Below the pieces are notes generated by a model. It saw only the letters and a list, made by a program, of their open reading frames with translations, was not told where the DNA came from and did no database searches. The translations under genes were made by a program, and so were the position numbers. 64,000 nucleotides of DNA from assembly GCF_023072595.1 (NCBI RefSeq), contig NZ_JALLGK010000009.1, positions 215,741-279,740 on the forward strand, written 5' to 3'. Source of the DNA: Streptomyces sp. XM4193 (GTDB lineage Bacteria > Actinomycetota > Actinomycetes > Streptomycetales > Streptomycetaceae). Within the stretch, counting starts at the first letter, position 1, and each line of letters starts with the position of its first letter. Positions 25,616 to 35,027 of this stretch are shown piece after piece.

Positions 25616-28348
25616 ATGGAGCCGCTTCAGGCGGGGGAGCCGACCGAGGTCGGTTCCCACCAACTGCTGGGTCGTCTGGGCTCGGGTGGTTTCGGACCGG
25701 TGTACCTCGCCCGCTCGGCCGAGGGCCGCACTGTCGCGCTCAAGGTCGCACACCCCCGGGTCGCCGAGGACGCCGACGTACGGACCGGGCTGCGCGCCGA
25801 GTTCGCCGCTGCCACCCGTATCGGCCCGGTCCGGTGCGCGCAGCCCGTGGTCGCCGCCGACGCGGATGCCGAACTCCCCTGGATATCCTCCGAGTTCGTC
25901 GCGGCGCCCACGCTGGAGGCGCTCGTCGAACGACACGGGCCGCTGCCCGAGCGGACGGTGCGCGCACTGGGCGCGGGGCTGGCCGCGGCGCTCGCCGACC
26001 TCCACCACGCAGGCTCGCTGCACCGCGACCTCAAGCCCTCGAACGTACTGATCACCCCCGAGGGCCCGCGTCTGATCGACCACGGCCTGGCCCGTGCGGT
26101 CGACGGAGAGCAGATCGACAAGGCCGCCCTGATCGTCGGCTCGCCCGGCTACCTCTCACCGGAGTTGGCGCGCGGCAAAGAGTCGGGCCCCGCGGGCGAG
26201 GTGTTCTCGCTCGGTGCGGTGCTTGCCTACGCCGCCACCGCACGCCCGCCCTTCGACGGAAGCACGACGGCCGCGCTGCTCTACCACGTCGCGCACGGCA
26301 AACCCGATCTCGCCGGGGCGCCGGAAGGGCTGCGCGAGGTGCTGAAGGACTGCCTCAGCCGCAAGCCGGGCCCCCGCCCGACCCCGGACGAGCTGGCCGA
26401 TCGGCTTCAAGCCGGGGGCGCGGACGGGGCGTTCACGGACTGGCTGTCCGCCGAGGTGGCCGAGGACCTGAACGCACTGACGGACGAGGTGTCGGCCGGG
26501 ACCGCCGGGGACGCCTCCGGTGCGGGCGCCCCCGGAGCCACCGCCGCACCCGGCTCGGGCGAGGCGGTCACCGTTGCACTGGCCGCGGGGGCCGCGCCGA
26601 CCTCCGCACCCGCGGCCCCGGCCGCCGGTGCGCCGACCTCCGGGACTCAAGCCGAAACTTCCTCCCCGGCTCCGTCCGCCACCGAGACCTCCGACGTGCC
26701 GGACGCCCCGACGGCACCTGCGACGGAAGCCGCCCCGGCCCCGGGCGACACGACGGAGAGCGGTGCCGCACCGGGCGGTGCCGCACCGGAGGGCGGGTCG
26801 ACTCCCGTACCGCCGAAGCGGGTTGACGGTCCCGTGCCGGAGGGCGGGCCCCGTCCCGGCGGAGCCGAACCGCCGACCCTCCCGCTCGGCACACGCCGCC
26901 AGTCACTCGACCCCTCGCCGGGCCCGGCTTCCGCATCCCCTGCCGCTCCCGGTGCGCCCGTGCCCCGCACCTCCGCGCCCGGTGCGCCCGTGTCTGCGGG
27001 GACGCCCGCGCACGGCGTTCCGCTCGCCGCCGCGGGCCCGGCCTCCGTCGCGAGTCCGCCCCCGATCGCCGGAGGCAGTGCCCAGCAGCCCGCTCCCGAC
27101 GCGCGCGCCGGAGTCTCCCGCCGACGGGTGCTGGGGATCGCCGCCGGGGTCATCGGTGTCGGTGCGCTCGCCGCGGGCGCCGCCGCGGCCTTCCTGCCCG
27201 CGGACGGCGGCACCTCGAACGAGTCGGCCGCCGCGCCGCCCGCCCCGGACGCGGCGCCCACCGCGAATCCCTCTGCCGAGAGCTACCCCACTCCACCGCC
27301 CGGCACCGCGCCCGAACCGCTGTGGTCCACCCGGCTCGACGGGCGTGAACTGGCGCGCTCGCGCGGCATGTTCGCGCAGGACGACCTCGTCTTCCTGCCC
27401 GGCTCCCCGATGCGGGTGATCGAGGTCCGCAGCAGCAAGCCGGCCTGGAACTCCCAGGATCTGTCCGCCGCCTACGGGCGGACCGGCTACGTCACGGCCA
27501 AGGGCATGGTTTTCTTCGCCGGCCCGGAGCGGGACGGCACGCTCGTCGCGGTGTCCGCGCGATCCGGCAAGGAGGTGTGGACGGCGCATCCGGGCAACGG
27601 ACTCTCGGCCAGGGCGCCGCTCGCCGCCGACGACCAGTACCTCTACGCCGTCGCCGACATCGAGGGCGCCAGCGTGAACGGCGGCAGCACGGCCCTGTGC
27701 GCGCTGCCGCTGGACGGTTCGCGCGGGGCGCTGTGGCACAAGCCCCTGGACCTCAGGGCCGGCAACGGCAGTTCGCACGCGGTGGCGACCACCACGGGTT
27801 TTCTCGCGCACGGAATGGAGGACGACACCGTCACCGTCCGGGAGTCGGAGACCGGGCGGCAGCTCTGGCAGACCCGGGCCGCGACGGGGCGGGCGAGCCC
27901 CGTTCCGTTCATCCACGAGGACGTCCTGCTGCTCGGCGGTCCCGAGCTGCGCGCCCACCACCTGGTCACCGGAAAGGAGTTGTGGCGCCACCAGCCGCGC
28001 CACTCCTCCGGTTTCCGTACGCCGGCCGCGTTCAAGGGCGGCTTCGGTCACGTCTTCGAGGACGACGGGACGCTCTGGCGCCTGGAGGTGCGAACCGGCC
28101 GCCCGCAGTGGGTCCGGCCCGCGACGGACGGCGCTCCGGCGGGCGACGAGATGGTTCAGAGGTACGGGACGCTCTACGTCGCCTCCGCGGAGGGCAAGGG
28201 GGTCACCGCCTTCTCCCTCCGCGACGGAGCGCCCCGCTGGACCTTCCGCGACGAGGGTTCCGCCGCGGACTCCTGGCATGTGGCGCTGGCCGGCCCGCGC
28301 CTCCTCGCCCGGCACGGCACGACTCTGTACTGCCTCCCCGCCGTGTGA
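25616..28348 (+). CDS. Ser/Thr protein kinase with PQQ-like propeller and altered DFG motif
   Basis: A 910-residue paralogue of the kinase at 14561. Kinase domain, residues 10-280: GRLGSGGFGPVYLA glycine loop, Lys43 in VALKVA, Asp138 in HRDLKPSN, and IDHGLARAV, in which the DFG phenylalanine is His156 while the metal-binding Asp155 is kept. An unusually long Ala/Pro/Thr-rich linker of about 200 residues leads to one membrane helix near 501-527 (VLGIAAGVIGVGALAAGAAA). The outer part, about 565-910, has propeller blades such as VSARSGKEVWTAHPGNG, VRESETGRQLWQTRA and LEVRTGRPQWVR. The ATG has AAAGGGGG 6 bases upstream. Activity is likely but should not be assumed. Confidence 0.9.
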   Translation: MEPLQAGEPTEVGSHQLLGRLGSGGFGPVYLARSAEGRTVALKVAHPRVAEDADVRTGLRAEFAAATRIGPVRCAQPVVAADADAELPWISSEFVAAPTLEALVERHGPLPERTVRALGAGLAAALADLHHAGSLHRDLKPSNVLITPEGPRLIDHGLARAVDGEQIDKAALIVGSPGYLSPELARGKESGPAGEVFSLGAVLAYAATARPPFDGSTTAALLYHVAHGKPDLAGAPEGLREVLKDCLSRKPGPRPTPDELADRLQAGGADGAFTDWLSAEVAEDLNALTDEVSAGTAGDASGAGAPGATAAPGSGEAVTVALAAGAAPTSAPAAPAAGAPTSGTQAETSSPAPSATETSDVPDAPTAPATEAAPAPGDTTESGAAPGGAAPEGGSTPVPPKRVDGPVPEGGPRPGGAEPPTLPLGTRRQSLDPSPGPASASPAAPGAPVPRTSAPGAPVSAGTPAHGVPLAAAGPASVASPPPIAGGSAQQPAPDARAGVSRRRVLGIAAGVIGVGALAAGAAAAFLPADGGTSNESAAAPPAPDAAPTANPSAESYPTPPPGTAPEPLWSTRLDGRELARSRGMFAQDDLVFLPGSPMRVIEVRSSKPAWNSQDLSAAYGRTGYVTAKGMVFFAGPERDGTLVAVSARSGKEVWTAHPGNGLSARAPLAADDQYLYAVADIEGASVNGGSTALCALPLDGSRGALWHKPLDLRAGNGSSHAVATTTGFLAHGMEDDTVTVRESETGRQLWQTRAATGRASPVPFIHEDVLLLGGPELRAHHLVTGKELWRHQPRHSSGFRTPAAFKGGFGHVFEDDGTLWRLEVRTGRPQWVRPATDGAPAGDEMVQRYGTLYVASAEGKGVTAFSLRDGAPRWTFRDEGSAADSWHVALAGPRLLARHGTTLYCLPAV

Positions 28349-28528
28349 ACCCAGCCGCACCCGCAGCACCGGCGGCCACCGCGCCGCATGCCCGTACGAG
28401 CTCGCACCCGGCGAGACCGAACGCCGGCCGAGCGTCTGCCGAACGCCGGCCGCGCCGCTCGACCGCTGCCGGCGCCCGACAAGGCGGGCGGACGTTTCCG
28501 GCAGCCGGTGCGCCCGTAGCCTGGCGTC

Positions 28529-29710
28529 ATGCGGATCAGTGCGCAGGAGCGCCGGGCGCGGCTCGGGGTGCGGCAGATGCTGGCGGCCCCGAACCGGGCC
28601 GAGACGGTCGAGGAGGTCGCGGAGCGGCTGGTCGGGCTGCACGCGACGGACGCCACGAGCGTGGTGCTCTCGGCGCGGGCGAGGTTGGCGGAACCGACGC
28701 TCGCCGAGCTGGACCGGGCGCTCTACGAGGACCGCACCGTGGTGCGGATGCACGCGATGCGGCGCACCCTCTTCGCGGTGCCGACCACTCTGGTGTCGAT
28801 GTTCCACGCGGCGACCGCGGCCAAGGTCGCCGCGCGTGAACGGGCCATGCTGCTCCGCCAGTTGGCGAGCAGCGACAGCGGCACCAGCGCTGGTGTCCGG
28901 GGCGCCGAGTGGCTTGCGGCGGCCGAGCGCGAGGCGTGGGAGGCGTTGGCCGACTTCGGCGAGGAGGGCGCGAGCAGCGCGCAGCTGAGCGACCACGTTC
29001 CGAGGCTCCGCGAGACGATCACACTGTCGCCGGGCAAACGGTACGAAGCGACGCTGCGGGTCGGCGGGTCGGTACTGCGGCTGCTGGCGATGGAGGGCCG
29101 GGTGCGCAGGGCGCGTCAGATCGGCGGCTGGGCCTCCAGCCAGTTCCGCTTCGTCCCGGTGTCCGAGCCGGAACACCTGGAAGTCGACGCGGCGCAGGCG
29201 GAGTTGGTGCGGCGCTGGCTCACGACGTACGGACCGGGCACCTCCGACGACCTGCGCTGGTGGACCGGGCTGACCCGGACCGAGGTGCACCGTGCGCTGG
29301 GACGACTCGACGTGGCCGAGGTCCGCCTGGACGACGGCACGGGCTGGTCGGCAGCGGACGACACCGGCGCCGACGCGGCGCATCCGGAGCCCTGGGCCGC
29401 CTTTCTGCCCACCCTCGACCCGGCGACCATGGGGTGGAAGCAGCGGGACTTCTGCCTCGACCCCGCCCATCGCGACCTGCTCTTCGACTCCGCCGGCAAC
29501 GGCGGCCCCACCGTGTGGTGGAACGGCGAGATGGTCGGCGCGTGGGCGCAGCGCGGCGACGGCCGCATCGTCTGGCGGCTGCTCGCCGACCGCGGCGCGC
29601 AGGCCCGCACCGCGGTCGCCGAAGAGGCGGAGCGCTTGGAGGTCTGGCTCGCCGAACGAGGTCTGGTCTCCAGCTTCCCGGCCCCACTCACCCGCGAACT
29701 GACCGCCTGA
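28529..29710 (+). CDS. Winged-helix protein of the AlkZ/YcaQ (HTH_42) family
   Basis: A 393-residue cytoplasmic protein with the layout of the HTH_42 family, which includes the DNA glycosylases AlkZ and YcaQ. Visible are RLVGLHATDATSVVLSARAR near the start, RTVVRMHAMRRTLFAVP, winged-helix segments around 180-260 (TYGPGTSDDLRWWTGLTRTE) and the C-terminal GPTVWWNGEMVGAWAQRGDG. In AlkZ and YcaQ the first segment carries a catalytic Q-x-Q or Q-x-D; here the aligned triplet is H-A-T, so glycosylase activity is uncertain. The ATG at 28529 gives MRISAQERRARLGVR, typical of the family. It is adjacent to the convergent TIR protein gene. Confidence 0.8.
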   Translation: MRISAQERRARLGVRQMLAAPNRAETVEEVAERLVGLHATDATSVVLSARARLAEPTLAELDRALYEDRTVVRMHAMRRTLFAVPTTLVSMFHAATAAKVAARERAMLLRQLASSDSGTSAGVRGAEWLAAAEREAWEALADFGEEGASSAQLSDHVPRLRETITLSPGKRYEATLRVGGSVLRLLAMEGRVRRARQIGGWASSQFRFVPVSEPEHLEVDAAQAELVRRWLTTYGPGTSDDLRWWTGLTRTEVHRALGRLDVAEVRLDDGTGWSAADDTGADAAHPEPWAAFLPTLDPATMGWKQRDFCLDPAHRDLLFDSAGNGGPTVWWNGEMVGAWAQRGDGRIVWRLLADRGAQARTAVAEEAERLEVWLAERGLVSSFPAPLTRELTA

Positions 29711-29826
29711 CCGGCCCGTATCGCGCGTACCGCCCGTACCGCTCGTACCGCTCGAGCGCTCGTACTGCCCGAACAGCCCCGGCGGGCGTACGGGGGCGCT
29801 CGCTCCGCTCGGGCCGTGGCGGCTGG

Positions 29827-32115
29827 TCAGTCGTCGACCGGATCGCGGAGATCGACACCCGACAGCCGGCCGAGGCGCCCCGCCAACGCGGCCAGCGGCT
29901 CGCGGAGTTCGGCGAGGGCCGTGCGCATCTCCCGCTCCCGGGCCCAGGCACGTTCGTGCGCCGGACGGCTGACGCCCTCGGGCCGGGCCGCCTCGTGCTC
30001 CTCCAACGCGGGGTGCCAGTGCGAGAGGAACGGCCGCAGCCGTGCCAGCAGACCGGTGGCGATCGCGGGCAGGAGCAGAGGATCCGGCCCGCCCGGCCCC
30101 TCGTACCGGGTGCTGTCCCCGTACGGCGCCCCGCCGACCTCGCCGTTGATGCGGTGGAGGACCTCGCGCGCGGTGACGAAGAGCGAGTGGAGCGAGGCCA
30201 ACGCCTCACGCAGCGAGCCCTCCCGGTCGGCGAGCGGCTGCACGCCGACCCTGGTGACCAGCTCCACCTGAAGGTCGAACGCCGCGGCCCGCTCCACCGC
30301 GCCCGCGCCCCGACCCGCCCTGCGGCGATCGGGCGCCCGCCGCCCGGCCGCCGTCCACCCACCGGTCTCCGTCACCGAAGAGTCGCCCGAACGCGGCGCG
30401 GGCCGCTGCCCGTTCTCGCCGGGAGCACGCGGCGGATCGGCCAGGGCGTGCAGCAGCGCCCGTCGCAGGTCCTCCTGTCGTGCGGTGTCGCCGTCGTGGC
30501 GCCGTACCGCTCGGGCGAGCAGCGCGTGCACCGTCCAGGAGCCGTCGTGCGCGGCATCCGGCCGGAGCGCGCCGTCACCGAGCAGCGCGTCGACGGCACG
30601 GTCGACGATTCCGGCCGCCTCCCACGGGGCGTACGGGTGCACCGTCGACAGCACCTGCTCCAGGACGGTCGTGCTGAGCGGTGCGGGACTGGCGAGGGCG
30701 AAGAGCCGCAGCACGTCGTCGACCGGCCGCTCACCGCCCAGGGGATGCGGGTCCGAATCCGCCGAACCGGCGCCCTCCGCATCCGACTCGGCCCCGTGCC
30801 GCTGGGCGTGCTCCGCGGACCCGGACGTCCCTGTGCCCGGCCCCGGGAGGGCCGGCAGCGGGCCGCCCGGCACCGCGGCGAGCACGTCCGCGCCCGGGGA
30901 GTGCAGCCGGCTGCGCAGCGCGGTGAAGCCCGCGCGCGTCGCCAGCTCGGCGAGCAGGCCGAGCGCCTGGGGGTGGCCCCCGACGTCGTGGACGAGCGCC
31001 GCCGCGGCGTGGCGGTCGGCCTCCGTGCGGGGAGCGCGTCGGCTCGCGAGCAGTCGGTAGCCGTCGCCGTCCGGCAGCGGAGCGAGGTCCACCGGCTCTG
31101 CGAAGGAGGTGTGGCGCAGAGAGCGCGTGGTGACGAGGGTGGCGGCGAGCAGATGCGGACCGCGCAGCAGATGCAGCTGCTCCGCGGACAGGCCGTCCGG
31201 CAGGCCGTCCACCACCCACAGACAGGGCTCGTTGCGTTCGCCCAGAACGACGGCGAGCGCACTGAGCAGCCTTGGCAGCGGGCCGTCGGGCACCTCGACG
31301 CCCAACGCCGCCGCGACCGTGGAGACCTGCTCCCGGTACCGCTCCGTCGTGCGCTCGGCGCTCCGCCCGCCCGGCTCCGCGTGCAGATCGAACCAGAACA
31401 CGCCACCAGGGAACGCGGGCCGGAAACGCAGCGCGTACTCCTGCGCGAGCAGGGACTTCCCGACACCCGGCATCCCGCGCAGCTGCGCCGCGCGGTCGGC
31501 GCCGGACTGGCCGATGAGCGGCGCCCGGTGGCGGTGCAGCGCGGAGTGGATCTGCCACTGCTCGGCCAGCCGTCCGACGAAGCGCGCCGATCCCGTACGG
31601 GCCGGCGCCGGCAGCCACGGTACGAACCCGGCGTCCGCGGTGTCGCCCATCGGCTCGGCGAGCTGCGCGAGGTACGCGTCGGCCCTGGCTGCGAGCCGGT
31701 CGGCGGCCTCGGGCGTACCGGGCCACGGCCAGTGGCGGGCGTCGCGCAGCTCCACCGGGTGGATGTGGTCGTTCGTCGGCTCGGGATTGACCACCAGCAC
31801 CCGCCGCCGCGGATCGCCCTCGCGCTGACCGGTCAGATAGGCGAAGGTCAACTCCCACTGGCAGGCGCGCCGAGCCGGGTAGTCCACCGAGTAGAGGGCG
31901 AGCAGCGCCTTCGACCGGGACAGGGCCCGGGTGATGGCGGTGGAGATGGAAGCGAAGTCGTCCACGTCCGAGTCGTCCACGAACACCCGCAGGCCCCGCG
32001 CCCTGAGCGCGGAGACCACCACACCGGCGCGCGGGGCATCGGTGCGGCTGTAGCTCACGAAGACATCCCAAAGCTCCGGGCCGGCTCCGGAGGCGGAGGC
32101 TGCGCAGACGCTCAC
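29827..32115 (-). CDS. TIR domain - NB-ARC ATPase (STAND-type) protein
   Basis: A 762-residue cytoplasmic protein of NLR-like build. Residues 16-150 are a TIR domain (WDVFVSYSRTDA; FVDDSDVDDFASISTAI; Glu88 in ACQWELTFAY, the position of the NADase catalytic Glu). Residues about 190-480 are an NB-ARC ATPase: Lys220 in GMPGVGKSLLA, Walker B-like PCLWVVDG, ATLVTTRS and a winged-helix segment near VHALLARAV. The last 200 residues are a helical bundle with LRPFLSHWHPAL. No sensor repeats are visible. In bacteria TIR-STAND proteins are anti-phage or cell-death factors; that role is inferred here. GTG 32115 was chosen, with GAGG upstream; TTG 32151 is possible. A stop in IS-derived DNA lies just beyond, so an insertion could have removed a few N-terminal codons. 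Confidence 0.82.
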   Translation of the reverse strand: MSVCAASASGAGPELWDVFVSYSRTDAPRAGVVVSALRARGLRVFVDDSDVDDFASISTAITRALSRSKALLALYSVDYPARRACQWELTFAYLTGQREGDPRRRVLVVNPEPTNDHIHPVELRDARHWPWPGTPEAADRLAARADAYLAQLAEPMGDTADAGFVPWLPAPARTGSARFVGRLAEQWQIHSALHRHRAPLIGQSGADRAAQLRGMPGVGKSLLAQEYALRFRPAFPGGVFWFDLHAEPGGRSAERTTERYREQVSTVAAALGVEVPDGPLPRLLSALAVVLGERNEPCLWVVDGLPDGLSAEQLHLLRGPHLLAATLVTTRSLRHTSFAEPVDLAPLPDGDGYRLLASRRAPRTEADRHAAAALVHDVGGHPQALGLLAELATRAGFTALRSRLHSPGADVLAAVPGGPLPALPGPGTGTSGSAEHAQRHGAESDAEGAGSADSDPHPLGGERPVDDVLRLFALASPAPLSTTVLEQVLSTVHPYAPWEAAGIVDRAVDALLGDGALRPDAAHDGSWTVHALLARAVRRHDGDTARQEDLRRALLHALADPPRAPGENGQRPAPRSGDSSVTETGGWTAAGRRAPDRRRAGRGAGAVERAAAFDLQVELVTRVGVQPLADREGSLREALASLHSLFVTAREVLHRINGEVGGAPYGDSTRYEGPGGPDPLLLPAIATGLLARLRPFLSHWHPALEEHEAARPEGVSRPAHERAWAREREMRTALAELREPLAALAGRLGRLSGVDLRDPVDD

Positions 32116-32202
32116 CGGCTCGGCCTCGGACCGATCCGGGCGGTACCGCAACGTGCGGCGCTGCTCAGCCGCTTAGAGCCGCGAGTGGGTGTCCCAATGG
32201 GG

Positions 32203-33397
32203 TCAGCCATACCGAGGGGCTTGGCTGTGGGCCGTAGAAGGTGGCACCGCGTATAGCACGTCGATTCGTCGTCGCGCGAGGCAGAGGAGGGCTTGGTCGT
32301 GGTGATCTTCTGGGCGATCTTATTGTCATAGTAGGCCCTGGATCTGGGGTCGGACAGAGCCACGAACACGGAGAGCAAGTAGGCCCGTTTGAGCTGCTTG
32401 TTTCCTCGTCGGGATGGTTGTTCGCCCCGGATCGAGGATCCCGAGCTGCGGGTCGCGGGTGCGAGGCCAGCACAGGCAGCGAGATGAGCGGCAGAGAAGA
32501 AGCTGCTGCCGTCGCCCACGTCGATGAGGATTCCTGGCTCCGGTCCCGACGCTGGGCATGGACGTCAGGACCTGGGACAGAGGGTGGGCCTCCAGCAGTT
32601 CCTCGATCTTGATGGCCAGCAACTTTTCGCTGATCGAGCACGTTGCGCAGCGATGTGGCCAGGCTGGGGAGGATCAGTGCGTCGGCGCTGGCGTCGGTGC
32701 CGGGGACGATGACGGTGCTTATCGAGGGCGGTGCAGATGTCTTCGACGAGTCGTTCGGCCTTGCGCGGGGCTTTGGGGCGTATGAGGTTTGTGAGTTGGC
32801 GGCGGCCGGCCTTGCGGGTCCGGGCCGGGAGCCATGTCGGTCGAGCGGGATGAGGACGGCCGAATGCTGGATGCTTGGACCCAGGACGCGTTCCAGGTGC
32901 GGTGAATCTGGGTGAGCAGGCCGCGGAAGCGGTTGCTGATTCTGGTCGCTTCACCGACGAGGTCGTCGTCGAAGCCGACCACCATCTACAACTCGGCGAC
33001 GGCCTCGTCTTCAAGGGCGAGCGTGCGCAGGGTGTGAGGCACGGAGCGTGCGGCGTCCGCGATGACGAAGGCGTCGCGAGCGTCGATCTTGGCCTCGCCT
33101 GGGCAGAGGTCGGCGATCCTGCGCATCGTCAGTCCGGCGAGGTAGGCGACCGCGCAGTCCGTGTCGCGGGCGACCGCGAGGGGCAGGGCTCCGACGGAAG
33201 CTGGTTGGTCGACGACCACGGGCACGGTGTCGTGCTTCGCCGTCAACTTGCCAGAGACTTCCCGGAGTTTGCGCTCGCTGTTTGGGCAGACGCTTGTCGA
33301 AGCCCTTCTTTCTCACCGGGGTGATGGCCGTGGCGTGGTGTTCGCCCTTGCCGACATCCAGGCCGAGGAAGACGCCGATGTCACTTGTGGCGATCAC
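32203..33397 (-). pseudogene. Decayed IS110-family transposase
   Basis: Pieces of one transposase occur in order but in different frames: IGVFLGLDVGKGEHHATAIT near the start, then VVVDQPASVGALPLAVARDT, FDDDLVGEATRISNRFRGLL, EELLEAHPLSQVLTSMPSVG, SAAHLAACAGLAPATRSSGS, and ALLCLARRRIDVLYAV before a stop at 32203-32205. They align along the full length of the intact transposase at 33810-35027, so this is a related IS110 gene broken by several frameshifts and small deletions. The probable original start is GTG 33397. It cannot make an active protein. It points toward the TIR gene, whose upstream stop codon lies in its remnant. Confidence 0.88.
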
Positions 33398-33532
33398 GTG
33401 CGGTCCCCGGTTGTACTCGCCCGGACTTGGCACGGCATAGATCGCCACATCCACATGACGAACAGCCTCATGACCTGCGAAGAAGTCAGCGCTCATGTCT
33501 CTAATCAGCGGCCTGTCGATGCTTTCGGAGCT

Positions 33533-33647
33533 GGTGACACCACCCCCCGTTATGTTTTCCGCGGTCCTGCAAGAGGGCCGCTGGCCTCCGGGCTCGGTAT
33601 GACTGTGTCCCCCCTGTCGATGGCATGACCTGGGGGGTGGTGTCGCC
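33533..33647. repeat. 16-bp inverted repeat marking the facing ends of two IS110 elements
   Basis: GGTGACACCACCCCCC (33533-33548) and GGGGGGTGGTGTCGCC (33632-33647) are inverted copies with one mismatch, 83 bases apart. On each side the next bases toward the transposase are also related: CGCTGATTAGAG on the left strand, CGCTGATCAGAG on the right. They look like the 5' ends of two related elements facing each other. Confidence 0.7.
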
Positions 33648-33809
33648 GCGGTCCGGGGGTGTTCGTCGGAGACGCTGATCAGAGGTCCGGCCACCGCCCG
33701 GTCCGGCGCAATGTCGGACGGTTCGCGGGCGGCAGGTCTGCATAACGTGGATGCGCGCGTACGACACCCGAGCCGAGGCCGGCACCGTCAACACTCCGGA
33801 AGGGTCACG
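33632..33809 (+). ncRNA. Candidate bridge-RNA region of the intact IS110 element
   Basis: IS110-group elements encode a structured non-coding bridge RNA, in the IS621 type upstream of the recombinase gene, that pairs with donor and target DNA. The 178 non-coding bases between the conserved end block at 33632 and the transposase ATG are in the right place and about the right size. Part of the sequence, including CGCTGATNAGAG and GTGGATG, is shared with the decayed copy. I did not fold it, and the loops are not identified. Confidence 0.35.
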
Positions 33810-35027
33810 ATGTTCGAGATCGAAGGCGTGGGCGTGTTCCTCGGCCTGGATGTCGGCAAGACCGCCCATCACGGGCACGGGCTGACCCCGGGCGGGAAGA
33901 AGGTCTTCGACAAGCCGCTGCCCAACAGCGAACCCAAGCTGCGGGCCGTGTTCGACAAGCTGACCGCGAAGTTCGGCACTGTGCTGGTGATCGTGGACCA
34001 GCCCGCCTCGATCGGCGCCCTGCCGCTGACCGTCGCCCGGGACGCGGGCTGCAAGGTCGCCTACCTGCCGGGCCTCGCCATGCGCCGGATCGCCGACCTC
34101 TACCCGGGCGAGGCCAAGACCGACGCCAAGGACGCCGCCATCATCGCGGACGCGGCCCGCACCATGCCGCACACTCTGCGCTCGCTGGAGGTGACCGACG
34201 AGATCACCGCTGAGCTGACCGTGCTCGTCGGCTTCGACCAGGACCTCGCCGCCGAGGCCACCCGCACCTCCAACCGGATACGCGGCCTGCTCACCCAGTT
34301 CCACCCGTCGCTGGAACGCGTCCTGGGTCCTCGTCTGGACCACCAGGCCGTCACCTGGCTCCTGGAGCGTCACGGCTCCCCGGCCGCATTGCGAAAGGCC
34401 GGCCGCCGCAGACTCGTCGAACTCATCCGCCCGAAGGCGCCACGCATGGCCCAGCGGCTGATCGATGACGTCTTCGATGCCCTCGTCGAACAGACCGTCG
34501 TCGTCCCCGGCACCGGCACCCTCGACATCGTCATCCCCTCCCTCGCCGCCTCGCTCGCCGCCGTCCATATCCAGCGCCGGGCGACGGAAGCCCAGATCAA
34601 CGCTCTGCTGGAGGCCCACCCTCTTTCCCCGGTCCTGACGTCGATGCCCGGCGTCGGCGTCAGGACCGCAGCCGTCCTGCTGGTCACCGTCGGCGACGGC
34701 ACCAGCTTCCCCACCGCCGCCCACTTGGCCTCCTACGCCGGACTCGCCCCGACCACGAAGTCCTCGGGCACCTCGATCCACGGCGAACACGCACCCCGAG
34801 GCGGAAACCGGCAGCTCAAACGGGCGATGTTCCTGTCCGCCTTCGCCTGCATGAACGCCGACCCCGCCTCCCGCGCCTACTACGACAAACAACGCACCCG
34901 CGGAAAGACCCACACCCAGGCCCTCCTACGCCTGGCCCGCCAACGCGTCAGCGTCCTGTTCGCCATGCTCCGCGACGGCACCTTCTACGAAACCCGGACA
35001 CCGACGGACGTCGAACTCGCCGCATAG
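33810..35027 (+). CDS. IS110-family transposase (DEDD recombinase)
   Basis: A full-length transposase of 405 residues. The N-terminal RuvC-like half has the acidic residues in GVFLGLDVGK, LVIVDQPASIGALPL and PGEAKTDAKDAAIIADAAR. A coiled-coil spacer follows. The C-terminal Transposase_20 half has EAHPLSPVLTSMPGVGVRTA, the segment TAAHLASYAGLAPTTKSSG with the conserved serine region, and GGNRQLKRAMFLSAFACMNA. ATG 33810 has GGAAGGG 5 bases upstream; an in-frame ATG at 33711 would lie in the non-coding end. The reading frame is uninterrupted, so the element may still be active. Confidence 0.93.
   Translation: MFEIEGVGVFLGLDVGKTAHHGHGLTPGGKKVFDKPLPNSEPKLRAVFDKLTAKFGTVLVIVDQPASIGALPLTVARDAGCKVAYLPGLAMRRIADLYPGEAKTDAKDAAIIADAARTMPHTLRSLEVTDEITAELTVLVGFDQDLAAEATRTSNRIRGLLTQFHPSLERVLGPRLDHQAVTWLLERHGSPAALRKAGRRRLVELIRPKAPRMAQRLIDDVFDALVEQTVVVPGTGTLDIVIPSLAASLAAVHIQRRATEAQINALLEAHPLSPVLTSMPGVGVRTAAVLLVTVGDGTSFPTAAHLASYAGLAPTTKSSGTSIHGEHAPRGGNRQLKRAMFLSAFACMNADPASRAYYDKQRTRGKTHTQALLRLARQRVSVLFAMLRDGTFYETRTPTDVELAA

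Noticed and set aside
25616..28348. Calling the second PQQ kinase a pseudokinase
   Set aside because: Only the Phe of DFG is changed; Lys43, Asp138 and Asp155 are all present, so loss of activity is not supported.
28909..32256. Open frame of 1115 codons on the plus strand
   Set aside because: It is a shadow of the AlkZ-like gene and the antisense of the TIR-NB-ARC gene; no recognisable domain.
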